NCBI RefSeq assembly: GCF_900107135.1
Contig: NZ_FNOV01000001.1
Coordinates: forward strand, 441,385 to 505,384
Source: Hymenobacter psychrophilus
GTDB taxonomy: Bacteria > Bacteroidota > Bacteroidia > Cytophagales > Hymenobacteraceae
DNA length: 64,000 nt
Direction of reading: 5' to 3'
How positions within the stretch are numbered: position 1 is the stretch's first letter; each line of letters begins with the position of its first letter. Under the pieces are notes generated by a model, which saw only the letters and a program-made list of their open reading frames with translations, did no database searches and was not told the DNA's origin. Shown piece after piece: positions 1 to 7,343 of this stretch. The translations under genes were made by a program, and so were the position numbers.

Positions 1-82
1 AGGTGAAACAAGGTGGCTCGCACCCCAAATTTCGCCCGTATTGTGGGAGTCTTTTGCGTTTCTATCGACCAGTGCCTACTTT

Positions 83-274
83 CTAAACAGCTTCATTATA
101 AAATAATTTATACTTAACAGCTTTACCGATAATTAATGTGTCTACTTTAGTAAATTTATTTATACCCAAATTTATTTGAGAATGTGATGAATGTGCACTG
201 AGCAAAAAGCAGAGTATACTTATCACTTTCAGTCTATTGGTTGTCAAGTATTTAAGAATTTCATTATTGCTCAT
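83..274 (-). CDS. small secreted hypothetical protein (63 aa)
   Basis: Function not recognised. Translation from an ATG gives 63 residues with a polar N-terminus, a hydrophobic stretch at roughly residues 15-28 and a short Ser/His/Gln segment after it, which looks like a secretion signal. The remaining ~30 residues are lysine-rich and match no family I know. It starts 10 nt after the stop of the gene fragment at 285-566 on the same strand. No clear ribosome binding site is visible. The base composition is AT-richer than the rest of the window, as expected for acquired or decaying DNA. It may equally be a chance ORF. Confidence 0.35.
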   Translation of the reverse strand: MSNNEILKYLTTNRLKVISILCFLLSAHSSHSQINLGINKFTKVDTLIIGKAVKYKLFYNEAV

Positions 275-284
275 TGTGAGAATA

Positions 285-566
285 TTATTGCCGTTTATAC
301 CTAACAGCTTGATGGCTCCCAATATAGGTACCACTTGTACCAGATCCTTCTTCGCTTTCCGAATACTGCTTACCAATGGTAGTAGTACCTTGAATTTTTG
401 CCCCATTTATGCTCGGATACGATTTTGCAAATTTAGTTACCTCCTTATCAGTTAGCTGTCCGTTGTTAGCGGCTAATTTATCGAGAATATCCAATGACTG
501 GTATTGTAAGCTTCCCCACGAGGTAGGCCAATCAAAAGTATATATTTCTACTCCCGTCCTCCAACT
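285..566 (-). pseudogene. 5'-truncated gene fragment, unknown family
   Basis: The frame is open from just inside a TAG (567-569) down to a TAA. The first start-like codon is a TTG at 494, giving 69 aa, but the sequence before it still reads like protein, with several Trp, Tyr and Phe residues. This suggests the C-terminal remnant of a larger gene whose 5' part was lost where the mtaB promoter now lies. The tail is rich in Ser, Gly and Thr. No domain was recognised. An alternative is a genuine small gene starting at the TTG. Together with the next small ORF it forms an AT-rich scrap at the left edge. Confidence 0.35.
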
Positions 567-603
567 CTACCGGCTCACTACCAGAAGCTCGCCGCTTCCG
601 CCG

Positions 604-611
604 TATCTTTG
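604..611 (+). promoter_or_regulatory. -7 promoter element of mtaB
   Basis: TATCTTTG matches the Bacteroidota -7 consensus TAnnTTTG exactly. It lies 11 nt before the ATG chosen for mtaB, so the leader would be only a few nucleotides. No good TTTG -33 element is visible at the usual spacing. Confidence 0.5.
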
Positions 612-622
612 CGGCCTTGCTT

Positions 623-1969
623 ATGGAAATGGAAACCAAGAAAGTCGCCTTTTACACGCTGGGCTGCAAGCTCAACTTCTCCGAAACGTCGGCCATCGGG
701 CGGCAGTTTGAGGAGCACGGCTTCGTGAAAACCGCCTTCGAGGACGCAGCCGACATTTACGTCATCAACACCTGCTCCGTCACCGACCACGCCGACCGCA
801 AGTGCCGGAAGGTGGTGAAGGAGGCCCTCAAGCACAACCCCGAGGCCTTCGTGGCCATCGTGGGCTGCTACGCCCAGCTCAAGCCCCAGGAAATTGCCGA
901 AATTCCCGGCGTGCACGCCGTGCTGGGGGCCGCCGAGAAATTCCAGCTGGTGGAAACGCTGGCCGGCTTCCGCAAGCCCGCGCCCGGCCAGCCGGGCCAG
1001 GTGTTCGCCTCGCCCATTGCCGCCGCCACCGAGTTCCACGCCGCCCACAGTTACGGCGACCGGACCCGCACCTTTTTAAAGGTGCAGGACGGCTGCGACT
1101 ACTCCTGCTCCTTCTGCACCATTCCGCTGGCCCGGGGCGCGAGCCGCTCGGGCTCGGTGCAGAGCGTGGTGGAACGGGTGGAAAAACTGGCCGCGTCCGG
1201 CGTGAAGGAAATCGTACTCACCGGCGTCAACCTCGGCGACTTTGGCGTGCAGGGCGCAGCGCGGGAGCGGCCGGAGGATTTCTACGACCTCGTGCGGGCC
1301 TTGGATGAGGTGGAGGGCATTGCCCGGTTCCGCATCAGCTCCTGCGAGCCCAACCTGCTTTCCGACGAAATTATCCGCTTCGTGGCCCAGTCAAAGCGGT
1401 TTATGCCCCATTTCCACATTCCGCTGCAATCGGGCTCGAATAAGATTCTGGGCCTGATGCGCCGCCGCTACCGCCGCGAGCTGTACCAGGAGCGCGTGGC
1501 CCTCATCAAGGAGGTGATGCCCCACGCCTGCATCGGCGTGGACGTGATTGTGGGCTTCCCCGGCGAAACCGAGGCCGATTTTCTGGAAACCTACCAGTTT
1601 CTGAACGAGCTCGACGTGAGTTACCTGCACGTGTTCCCCTACTCGGAGCGCGACAACACGCTGGCGCCCACCCTGTCCGGCCGCGTGCAGGACCGCCACC
1701 GCCACGAGCGCACCACCCAGCTGCGCGGCCTCTCGGAAAAGAAGAAGCGCTTCTTCTACGAGCAGCACGTGGGCCTGGAAACGCGGGTGTTGTTCGAGGA
1801 CGACGTCACGAACGGCCAGATGGAAGGCTTCACGCCCAACTACATCCGCGTAACGGCCAAGTACGACCCGCTGCTGGTGGGCGAGCTGAAGCCCCTGCGC
1901 CTGACCGCCGTGACCCCCCAGAACCTGATGGAAGCCGAGGAAATGGGCATCGAGGTGTTCCAGCACTAG
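623..1969 (+). CDS. mtaB: tRNA t6A37 methylthiotransferase MtaB
   Basis: Radical-SAM enzyme that adds a methylthio group to C2 of N6-threonylcarbamoyl-adenosine at position 37 of ANN-decoding tRNAs. The N-terminal methylthiotransferase domain shows the cluster cysteines in TLGCKLNF (about residue 15), NTCSVT and VGCYAQ. The radical-SAM motif CDYSCSFC has cysteines at about residues 158, 162 and 165. A TRAM-like C-terminal segment follows. The sequence resembles MtaB more than MiaB or RimO, and length (~448 aa) is normal. An in-frame TTG at 617 and a second ATG at 629 also exist; the ATG at 623 fits the -7 element best. A strong hairpin terminator follows. The window also encodes MiaB and MiaE. 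Confidence 0.93.
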   Translation: MEMETKKVAFYTLGCKLNFSETSAIGRQFEEHGFVKTAFEDAADIYVINTCSVTDHADRKCRKVVKEALKHNPEAFVAIVGCYAQLKPQEIAEIPGVHAVLGAAEKFQLVETLAGFRKPAPGQPGQVFASPIAAATEFHAAHSYGDRTRTFLKVQDGCDYSCSFCTIPLARGASRSGSVQSVVERVEKLAASGVKEIVLTGVNLGDFGVQGAARERPEDFYDLVRALDEVEGIARFRISSCEPNLLSDEIIRFVAQSKRFMPHFHIPLQSGSNKILGLMRRRYRRELYQERVALIKEVMPHACIGVDVIVGFPGETEADFLETYQFLNELDVSYLHVFPYSERDNTLAPTLSGRVQDRHRHERTTQLRGLSEKKKRFFYEQHVGLETRVLFEDDVTNGQMEGFTPNYIRVTAKYDPLLVGELKPLRLTAVTPQNLMEAEEMGIEVFQH

Positions 1970-2012
1970 CAACGAGTACAGCAGCCCGATCTGCTTTGTC
2001 CCCCTTATTCAT

Positions 2013-2050
2013 CACAAAGCCCCTGCCGTACACACGACAGGGGCTTTGTG
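2013..2050 (+). terminator. hairpin terminator after mtaB
   Basis: Perfect 13-bp stem (2013-2025 with 2038-2050) and a 12-nt loop, 44 bp after the mtaB stop. The AAAG/CTTT stem ends are typical of the intrinsic terminators in this window, although no long T run follows. Confidence 0.6.
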
Positions 2051-2079
2051 TTTGATTAGCGCAGTTTTCCGGCTGGTTT

Positions 2080-2170
2080 GCTGTAGCGCGAACTTTGTAG
2101 TTCGCGTCCCCGCGCCGTTAAATTCATTGCAACGGCGCGGGGACGCGAACTACAAAGTTCGCGCTACAGC
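2080..2170. repeat. REPIN-like perfect inverted repeat, 2 x 40 bp
   Basis: Two 40-nt arms (2080-2119 and 2131-2170) are perfect reverse complements around an 11-nt loop. Each arm also contains a smaller palindrome, GCGAACT-TTGT-AGTTCGC, so either strand could fold into two small hairpins or one long one. It lies in the 313-bp gap between mtaB and the convergent XRE-type gene. The nested design resembles paired REP sequences, but no RAYT transposase is present in the window. A further stretch at about 2218-2275, with a TTGCTTCGTCGC word and a CTCGCAATGACA word, looks like a second intergenic repeat. Confidence 0.75.
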
Positions 2171-2282
2171 GTGCAGACGATACCCCGACCGGACAACTAC
2201 GTCAAGGTTTTGGACTGCGTGAAGGACGGATTGCTTCGTCGCCGCTTGATGCGCGGAATGCTCGCAATGACAGCGCGGGCGG

Positions 2283-2936
2283 TTACGTCAGCTGCCGCTG
2301 CATCAGGTCCATCATCTGCTGCATCATGCGCTGCTGGTCCTGCAGGTGCTGGTTGCGCATTTCGGCCATGGCCAGCTGATGGGCCATTTGTTGCGTGTAG
2401 AGGGCAGTTTGCCAGCTTGCATCGGAAGCGGGTGCCGAGGCGGGCGGGGGCAAAGCAACTGGGGCAGCTGGGGCAACGGCAGGTGCCGCCGGCGCTTCGA
2501 TGGGGGCTGGGGCAACCGGGGCAGGAGCCGCCGCCGGGACCACCAAAGGCGGCGCTTCGGCAGGCACGGGCGCTTCAGCTGGCGCTGGGGTGGGCGTAGC
2601 GACCGGAGCCGCTGCAACGGCCGATTCGGCGGCAACAGGTGCAGGCCTGGCGACGGGTGCTGCCACATCTGCTGCTGCCGGGGCAGGTTGCGCGGGCGCT
2701 TCCGGGGCGTCGGTCAGCATGGGGCCACGGCCCTCCATCAGCCAGTCTTTCGATACATTTGGATATACTTCGAACACCCGGCACAGCAGGTCGAAACCGG
2801 GTTTATTACGCTCGTCTACCAGGTGCTGAATAACGGTGGCCGTCTTGTCCAGCGACACGGCAAAGGCGTTTTTCGACAGCTCCAGATGGCTTATCAATTG
2901 GGTAAACCGCTGCCCTACCGTTGTTACTACTGCCAT
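2283..2936 (-). CDS. XRE-type helix-turn-helix protein with Ala/Pro-rich linker
   Basis: Probable DNA-binding regulator of 217 aa. Residues ~5-70 form an HTH_3/XRE-like domain (RFTQLISHLELSKNAFA, then a second helix and a DWLMEGRGPM ending). Residues ~75-175 are a low-complexity Ala/Pro/Val linker, followed by a C-terminal Met/Gln-rich helix that could drive oligomerisation. The frame runs upstream, but the ATG at 2936 begins right at the HTH domain and is the sensible start. A second protein of the same architecture is encoded at 62276-62860. The words GTTACTAG upstream of both genes could be a shared operator, which is speculative. Confidence 0.75.
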   Translation of the reverse strand: MAVVTTVGQRFTQLISHLELSKNAFAVSLDKTATVIQHLVDERNKPGFDLLCRVFEVYPNVSKDWLMEGRGPMLTDAPEAPAQPAPAAADVAAPVARPAPVAAESAVAAAPVATPTPAPAEAPVPAEAPPLVVPAAAPAPVAPAPIEAPAAPAVAPAAPVALPPPASAPASDASWQTALYTQQMAHQLAMAEMRNQHLQDQQRMMQQMMDLMQRQLT

Positions 2937-2988
2937 GGCCAAACAAGTTACTAGTTCCGTAATCCGGCCGCAATATACTACCAAATGA

Positions 2989-3026
2989 ATAAGCCGACTG
3001 TCTTCCGAAGAAAACAGCCGGCTTAT
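2989..3026 (-). terminator. hairpin terminator after the FtsX-type permease gene
   Basis: 13-bp stem with one mismatch (2989-3001 with 3014-3026) located 30 bp beyond the stop of the permease gene on the minus strand, between it and the start of the XRE-type gene. Confidence 0.5.
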
Positions 3027-3057
3027 GCCAGATTCCTGAGTGGGTATTACTTCCCTC

Positions 3058-4296
3058 TTACTCGAAGCGCAGGCTCTCAATCGGGTCGAGGGCGGCGGCT
3101 TTGCTGGCCGGGTAATAGCCCGAGGCCAGGCCCACCGTTACGCAAATGGCCAGCCCCACGCTCATCCAGAGCCAGGGAATAATAAAGCCCCCGCTGCCCA
3201 CCAGCAGCGACACGGCATTGCCGATGCCTACGCCCAGCAGAATACCCAGCGAGCCGCCCATCACGCAAATCACGATGGCCTCGATGAGGAACTGCTGGCG
3301 GATAAGCAGGGCCGTGGCGCCCATGGCCTTGCGCACCCCAATTTCGCGGGTGCGCTCGGTTACCGATACCATCATAATGTTCATGAGGGCAATGCTGGCC
3401 CCGAGCAGCGTAATGAAGCCCACCAGAAAGCCACCGATGCGCAGGTTGCCCGACAGCGCGTCGAGCTTGCCGGCCAGCGAGTCGGAGCGCTCCACCTCGA
3501 AACTGTCGGGCTGGCCCAACTCGTCGCGGCGCACGGCGCGCATCACGCCGGTAGCCTCGCCCGTGAGGTAGTTGAGTTGGTTGGCATCGGTGGTGGCCGT
3601 TTTCACATCGTAGCTGAGCGCCCGCTGCCGGGGCAGCTGGTTGCCGGTTTCCAGCGGCACGAGCATGAGCCGGTCGGCCCCGCCGCCGCCCATGCTGCTG
3701 CCGCTTTTCTCCAGCTCGCCCACCACCTGAAACCGCCGGCCCAGCATGTACACGTACTGGTTCACCGGGCTCTGCTTGGGAAACAGCTTATCCGTGATTT
3801 CGGAGCCGACAATCACCACGTTGGCCCCATTGTCGAGCTCGGCCGGCGAGAAGCCCCGGCCCGCCTTCAGGCCGTAGCTCTGGATGAGCAGGTAGTTTTC
3901 GTCGCCGGCCACTACCTGCATATTGGGGTTGGTTTTCTCGCCATTGGCCTTCACCTCGGTGGCCCCGGCCACAAAGGCCGAAATGCCCACCTTGGCCTCC
4001 TCGCCCAGCTGCTCCTTGTACTGGCGGGCCTGCAGGTAGTCGATGGCCGGGTAGGTTTTGGCCTGCACCCCGCCCCGCCGGCCCCGGTTGTTGTAACCTT
4101 TGGCCTTGATTTCAAAGGAGTTGGCGCCCAGGCTGGCGAAAGTGGAGTTGAGCGAGGCCTTGATGGCATCGATGGCCGTTAGGATGCCCACCAGCGACAT
4201 AATGCCGATGCTCACGATAAGCGCCGTGAGAATGGTGCGCAGCAGATTGCTACGAATGGAACGAAACGCCTCTTTGATGTTTTCCAGCAGATGCAT
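3058..4296 (-). CDS. ABC transporter permease, MacB/FtsX type
   Basis: Integral membrane permease of the MacB/LolC/FtsX superfamily, 412 aa. A transmembrane helix lies at residues ~17-45 ([19 protein letters not shown]). A periplasmic MacB-PCD-like domain spans ~50-270. Three C-terminal helices follow with the FtsX-domain hallmark of [13 protein letters not shown] between the first two. The family moves peptides, lipoproteins or other substrates out of the periplasm, or signals mechanically, in partnership with an ATPase. No ATP-binding subunit is adjacent, so the partner is elsewhere. The substrate cannot be read from sequence. The gene is followed by its own hairpin terminator. Confidence 0.88.
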   Translation of the reverse strand: MHLLENIKEAFRSIRSNLLRTILTALIVSIGIMSLVGILTAIDAIKASLNSTFASLGANSFEIKAKGYNNRGRRGGVQAKTYPAIDYLQARQYKEQLGEEAKVGISAFVAGATEVKANGEKTNPNMQVVAGDENYLLIQSYGLKAGRGFSPAELDNGANVVIVGSEITDKLFPKQSPVNQYVYMLGRRFQVVGELEKSGSSMGGGGADRLMLVPLETGNQLPRQRALSYDVKTATTDANQLNYLTGEATGVMRAVRRDELGQPDSFEVERSDSLAGKLDALSGNLRIGGFLVGFITLLGASIALMNIMMVSVTERTREIGVRKAMGATALLIRQQFLIEAIVICVMGGSLGILLGVGIGNAVSLLVGSGGFIIPWLWMSVGLAICVTVGLASGYYPASKAAALDPIESLRFE

Positions 4297-4303
4297 GGTT
4301 TGG

Positions 4304-4334
4304 AGCTGTTAGCGTATAGCTGTTGGCTGCTAGC
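4304..4334. repeat. AGCTGTT heptad-repeat family, copy A
   Basis: A short run of AGCTGTT-like units directly upstream of the permease start codon. The same word family recurs at 6589-6619, 19932-20060 and 40579-40685. This copy is degenerate. Confidence 0.55.
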
Positions 4335-4534
4335 CTCCGTTCTGAATGATAGAACCTGGGCCGCAGCGTACTGATTGACTACGCAGGCGGGCTGTTAGCC
4401 TTTTGAAAACCGTTTTCCGGGGCTCATTCCGCCGGCCGGCTGCCAGCAGCAGCCTGTGCAAGGTAGCGCGTTTGGCCCGAAACTCCGCCCCGATTTGCTA
4501 CCTTTCGGTGGGCCGTACCCCTAGCTCTTTCCCT

Positions 4535-5812
4535 ATGAAAAATCTTCGTCTGCTGAGTTTATTGCTGGTGCTGGCCGCCGGCCTGGCCGGGCCGCTGGCG
4601 GCCCGGGCCAACCATATCCTCATCCCGATGGATAAGACCCAGAAAGAGCACCTGAAGGCCTACGGGGCGGCTTACTGGCTGCTGGGCCGGCAGGTAGAGG
4701 TCGACTGGCTGCTCAACTACCGCGGCGGAGCCTTCGCCTGCGACGTGGTGCCGGGCGCCGAAAACGAGCTGGCCGTGCGGGGCGTAAGCTACCAGGTGAT
4801 TTCGGAGGCCCAGTACACCGGCATCCTTTCCGAAATAGCCGACCCCAACGCCAACATGGACGTGATGAAGCTGGAGAAGGTGCCCAAGATTGCGGTGTAC
4901 ACGCCCAAGGGCAAAATGCCCTGGGACGATGCCGTGACGCTGGTGCTCACCTACGCCGAAATCCCCTTTACGGCCATCTACGACGACGAGGTGCTACGCG
5001 GCGACCTGCCCAAGTACGACTGGCTGCACCTGCACCACGAGGACTTCACGGGCCAGTACGGCAAGTTCTACGCCTCCTACCGCAGCCGCCCCTGGTACCA
5101 GCAGCAGCAGCGCGACTCGGAGGCCGCGGCCAGGCGCAACGGCTTTGCCAAAGTCAGCCAGATGAAGGGCGCAGTAACCGTAAAAATGCAGGAGTTCATT
5201 GCCGGCGGGGGCTTTATGTTCGCCATGTGCTCGGCCACCGACTCGTACGATATTGCCCTGGCCGGCCTGGGCCTGGATATGGTGGAGAGCATGTACGACG
5301 GCGACCCGGCCGATCCGCAGGCCCAGAGCAAACTCAACTTCAACCGCACGCTGGCCTTCCAGAACTTCCAGCTGCGCACCAATCCCTTTGAGTACGAGTA
5401 CTCCAACATTGATATGGACCCGCGCGAACGGGGCGTGTACGAGGACAACGACTACTTCGCCCTGTTCAACTTCTCGGCAAAATACGACCCCGTGCCCACC
5501 ATGCTCACCCAGAACCACGAGCGCACCATCAAAGGCTTCATGGGCCAGACCACGGCTTTCCGCCAGAGTTTGGTGAAGCCCGATGTGGTAGTAATGGGCG
5601 AAAACAAGGCTTCGGGCGAAGTACGCTACATGCACGGCACGCTGGGCAAAGGCACCTGGACCTTCTATGGCGGCCACGACCCCGAAGACTACCAGCACCT
5701 GGTAGAGGAAGAGCCTACCGACCTTAGCCTGCACCCCAATTCACCCGGCTACCGCCTCATCCTCAACAACATCCTGTTCCCGGCGGCCAAAAAGAAAAAG
5801 CAGAAGACGTGA
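4535..5812 (+). CDS. secreted protein of the family labelled 'asparagine synthetase B'
   Basis: 425 aa with a clear signal peptide (MKNLRLLSLLLVLAAG, cleavage after ARA). The mature part starts NHILIPMD and continues through WLLNYRGG, TYAEIPF and LHLHHEDF. Databases label this Bacteroidota family 'asparagine synthetase B', but a signal peptide and the absence of a visible N-terminal Cys nucleophile or PPi-motif synthetase domain make that name doubtful. The central part (residues ~110-300) resembles a glutamine-amidotransferase/flavodoxin-type fold: a buried VYTPKG strand and later an FMFAMCSATDS turn. The true reaction is unknown and the protein is probably periplasmic. The ATG at 4535 gives the signal peptide; a TACCTTTC promoter-like element lies ~30 nt upstream. 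Confidence 0.7.
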   Translation: MKNLRLLSLLLVLAAGLAGPLAARANHILIPMDKTQKEHLKAYGAAYWLLGRQVEVDWLLNYRGGAFACDVVPGAENELAVRGVSYQVISEAQYTGILSEIADPNANMDVMKLEKVPKIAVYTPKGKMPWDDAVTLVLTYAEIPFTAIYDDEVLRGDLPKYDWLHLHHEDFTGQYGKFYASYRSRPWYQQQQRDSEAAARRNGFAKVSQMKGAVTVKMQEFIAGGGFMFAMCSATDSYDIALAGLGLDMVESMYDGDPADPQAQSKLNFNRTLAFQNFQLRTNPFEYEYSNIDMDPRERGVYEDNDYFALFNFSAKYDPVPTMLTQNHERTIKGFMGQTTAFRQSLVKPDVVVMGENKASGEVRYMHGTLGKGTWTFYGGHDPEDYQHLVEEEPTDLSLHPNSPGYRLILNNILFPAAKKKKQKT

Positions 5813-5851
5813 GTGGTTAGTGGTTAGTGGTTAGTGGTTAGTGGTTAGTGG
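5812..5851. repeat. AGTGGTT heptad tandem repeat, ~5.7 copies
   Basis: Near-perfect period-7 array of AGTGGTT beginning on the last base of the upstream stop codon and ending just before a long terminator hairpin. The same period of seven is seen in the AGCTGTT family elsewhere in the window. Confidence 0.9.
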
Positions 5852-5862
5852 CGGTACGGGAA

Positions 5863-5924
5863 ACAACCAACTAAGGCAAGGGGGCCCGGACATCAGTCCG
5901 GGCCCCCTTGCCTTAGTTGGTTGT
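5863..5924. terminator. bidirectional terminator, perfect 28-bp stem
   Basis: Perfect 28-bp inverted repeat (5863-5890 with 5897-5924) and a 6-nt loop between two convergent genes. Its position and exceptional stem length point to a shared terminator. Confidence 0.8.
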
Positions 5925-5975
5925 CGGAACCTTGGCTCAGGGGCTGGTTCTGCGGGTTTCGGCAGCAGCGGGGGC

Positions 5976-6443
5976 CTACTTTTCCAGGCGCATAATCTGC
6001 TGAACCAGGCTGGGCAGGTCGGTGGTCTTTTCGGGGTCGAGGGGCATCGTCAGGTCGATTAGCACGGGCTGGCCCTTGGCTACGGCGCACACAATGTACT
6101 GGTAGGCCATGCCCCCCTCTTCGGTTGCGTAGGCCAGGCGCGTGCCCTGGGCCGGCGGGCCACCGAGCAGGGTGCAGGTGAAAGGCATTACCTCAACGTT
6201 CTTGCGCTTCTTCTTCGCCAGCCGCACGTGCTCGGGCGGGTAGGTTCGCATCACGTTATAGTCGAGGTACATCCAGGCCAGCTGGTAGGCTGGGCCGGTT
6301 ACCTCGCTGCTCGAAACGGCGGTATAGCCGCTTTCCACGGGCAGACTAAGGCCGCAGAAGTTGAGCTGGGGGCCGGCCGGAGCCTGCGCCCGGCCAGTGA
6401 AGGGCAGCGCCAGTAGCAGCGCAAAGAACAGTAGATTCTTCAT
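5976..6443 (-). CDS. secreted hypothetical protein (155 aa)
   Basis: Function not recognised. Residues 1-20 are a standard signal peptide ending GRAQ. The mature ~135-residue domain has two cysteines (NFCGL and FTCTL) that could pair, plus alternating hydrophobic and polar strands consistent with a small beta-rich periplasmic domain. It is convergent with the 'asparagine synthetase B'-type gene and shares the long hairpin terminator. Translation is continuous and codon use matches its neighbours, so it is likely a real gene. Confidence 0.7.
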   Translation of the reverse strand: MKNLLFFALLLALPFTGRAQAPAGPQLNFCGLSLPVESGYTAVSSSEVTGPAYQLAWMYLDYNVMRTYPPEHVRLAKKKRKNVEVMPFTCTLLGGPPAQGTRLAYATEEGGMAYQYIVCAVAKGQPVLIDLTMPLDPEKTTDLPSLVQQIMRLEK

Positions 6444-6588
6444 GGGTAGATGTCGGACAAGCAGGACTGGCGAAGTAGTCAGGGCCTAAGCTACGAAGTG
6501 CCAGTGCAGCAGGCAAGTTTTTTAGCTCAACCGTACTTCCGGCCCGACAGATCAGTTGCCAATTGGCAGCATCGTTCATTAAACGCAC

Positions 6589-6619
6589 TAACAACTAGCA
6601 ACCAGCCACTAACAGCTGG
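6589..6619. repeat. AGCTGTT heptad-repeat family, copy B
   Basis: Reverse-strand, degenerate copy of the AGCTGTT/AGTGGTT words spanning the gap upstream of miaE's 3' end. On the minus strand it reads AGCTGTTAGTGG followed by CTGGTTGCTAG. Confidence 0.45.
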
Positions 6620-6620
6620 C

Positions 6621-7217
6621 TCAGTGCATGCGGTCGTCGCGGACGGGCAGGCTGGTGATGATGTCGCCCTCGATGCGCAGCAGCTCCTGAAAGCGCACGT
6701 CCACCTCCTGCGGGTCGGCATACTCCTTGGCCAGCTCCACGTAGCTCACGAAATGGCCGGCTTCGGAAGCCATCAGCTCGTAGTAGAACTGGCTCAGGCC
6801 GGGGTCGGGAATGTGTTTCCAGAGCAGCTTGAACCGTTCGCAGCTGCGGGCCTCAATCAGGGCCGATACCAGCAGCTGGTCCATGAGCTGCCGCTCGCGG
6901 GGGCCGCCCTTGCGCACGTGGGCCAGCAGGGCCACCACGTACTCGTCGCGGCGCGGGCGGCCCAGGGCAAAGCCGCGCTGGCGCAACTCCTGCATCACCC
7001 GCCCAAAATGCTCCCACTCCTCGGCCACCAGGGCCGTCAGCTCCTCTACCAGCCGGGTTTTCTCGGGGTATTTGAGGATGAGGGAGATGCCGGTGCTGGC
7101 CGCCTTCTGCTCGCAGTAGGCGTGGTCGACCAGAATATCTTCGAGGTTCTTGCTGGCAATATCTACCCACCGTGGATCGGTGTTGAGCTTGAGCTTGAGG
7201 ATGGTTTTCTCTTTCAT
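6621..7217 (-). CDS. miaE: tRNA-(ms2io6A)-hydroxylase MiaE
   Basis: Diiron monooxygenase that hydroxylates the isopentenyl side chain of ms2i6A37 to ms2io6A37 in tRNAs reading UNN codons. At 198 aa it matches the family length. The likely metal ligands are all visible: Glu36, the E67-x-x-H70 pair, Glu122, and the E152-x-x-H155 pair (EAGH). The rest is helical, as expected for a ferritin-like bundle. Its substrate depends on MiaB, encoded at 17030-18490. The gene stands alone, upstream of the porin gene on the same strand. Confidence 0.9.
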   Translation of the reverse strand: MKEKTILKLKLNTDPRWVDIASKNLEDILVDHAYCEQKAASTGISLILKYPEKTRLVEELTALVAEEWEHFGRVMQELRQRGFALGRPRRDEYVVALLAHVRKGGPRERQLMDQLLVSALIEARSCERFKLLWKHIPDPGLSQFYYELMASEAGHFVSYVELAKEYADPQEVDVRFQELLRIEGDIITSLPVRDDRMH

Positions 7218-7343
7218 GGATAGTTAATACGGGGGCTTAAGAACGCGGGCAGGGCCTTTGGGGGGCCGAAGGCTTACCCAACCTGCCGCCGGCATGGGCG
7301 GGCAGCTCATGCAAGCCCCGGGTTCCGGCCGATGCCTAAGCCC

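Noticed and set aside
578..1048. Antisense open frame over mtaB
   Set aside because: High-GC shadow of a confidently recognised gene; low-complexity Gly/His/Val composition.
3040..4182. 380-codon plus-strand frame opposite the permease
   Set aside because: His/Gln/Gly-rich shadow of the FtsX-type gene, no domain.
5812..5851. CRISPR-like array
   Set aside because: The units are 7 bp with no spacers; no cas genes in the window.
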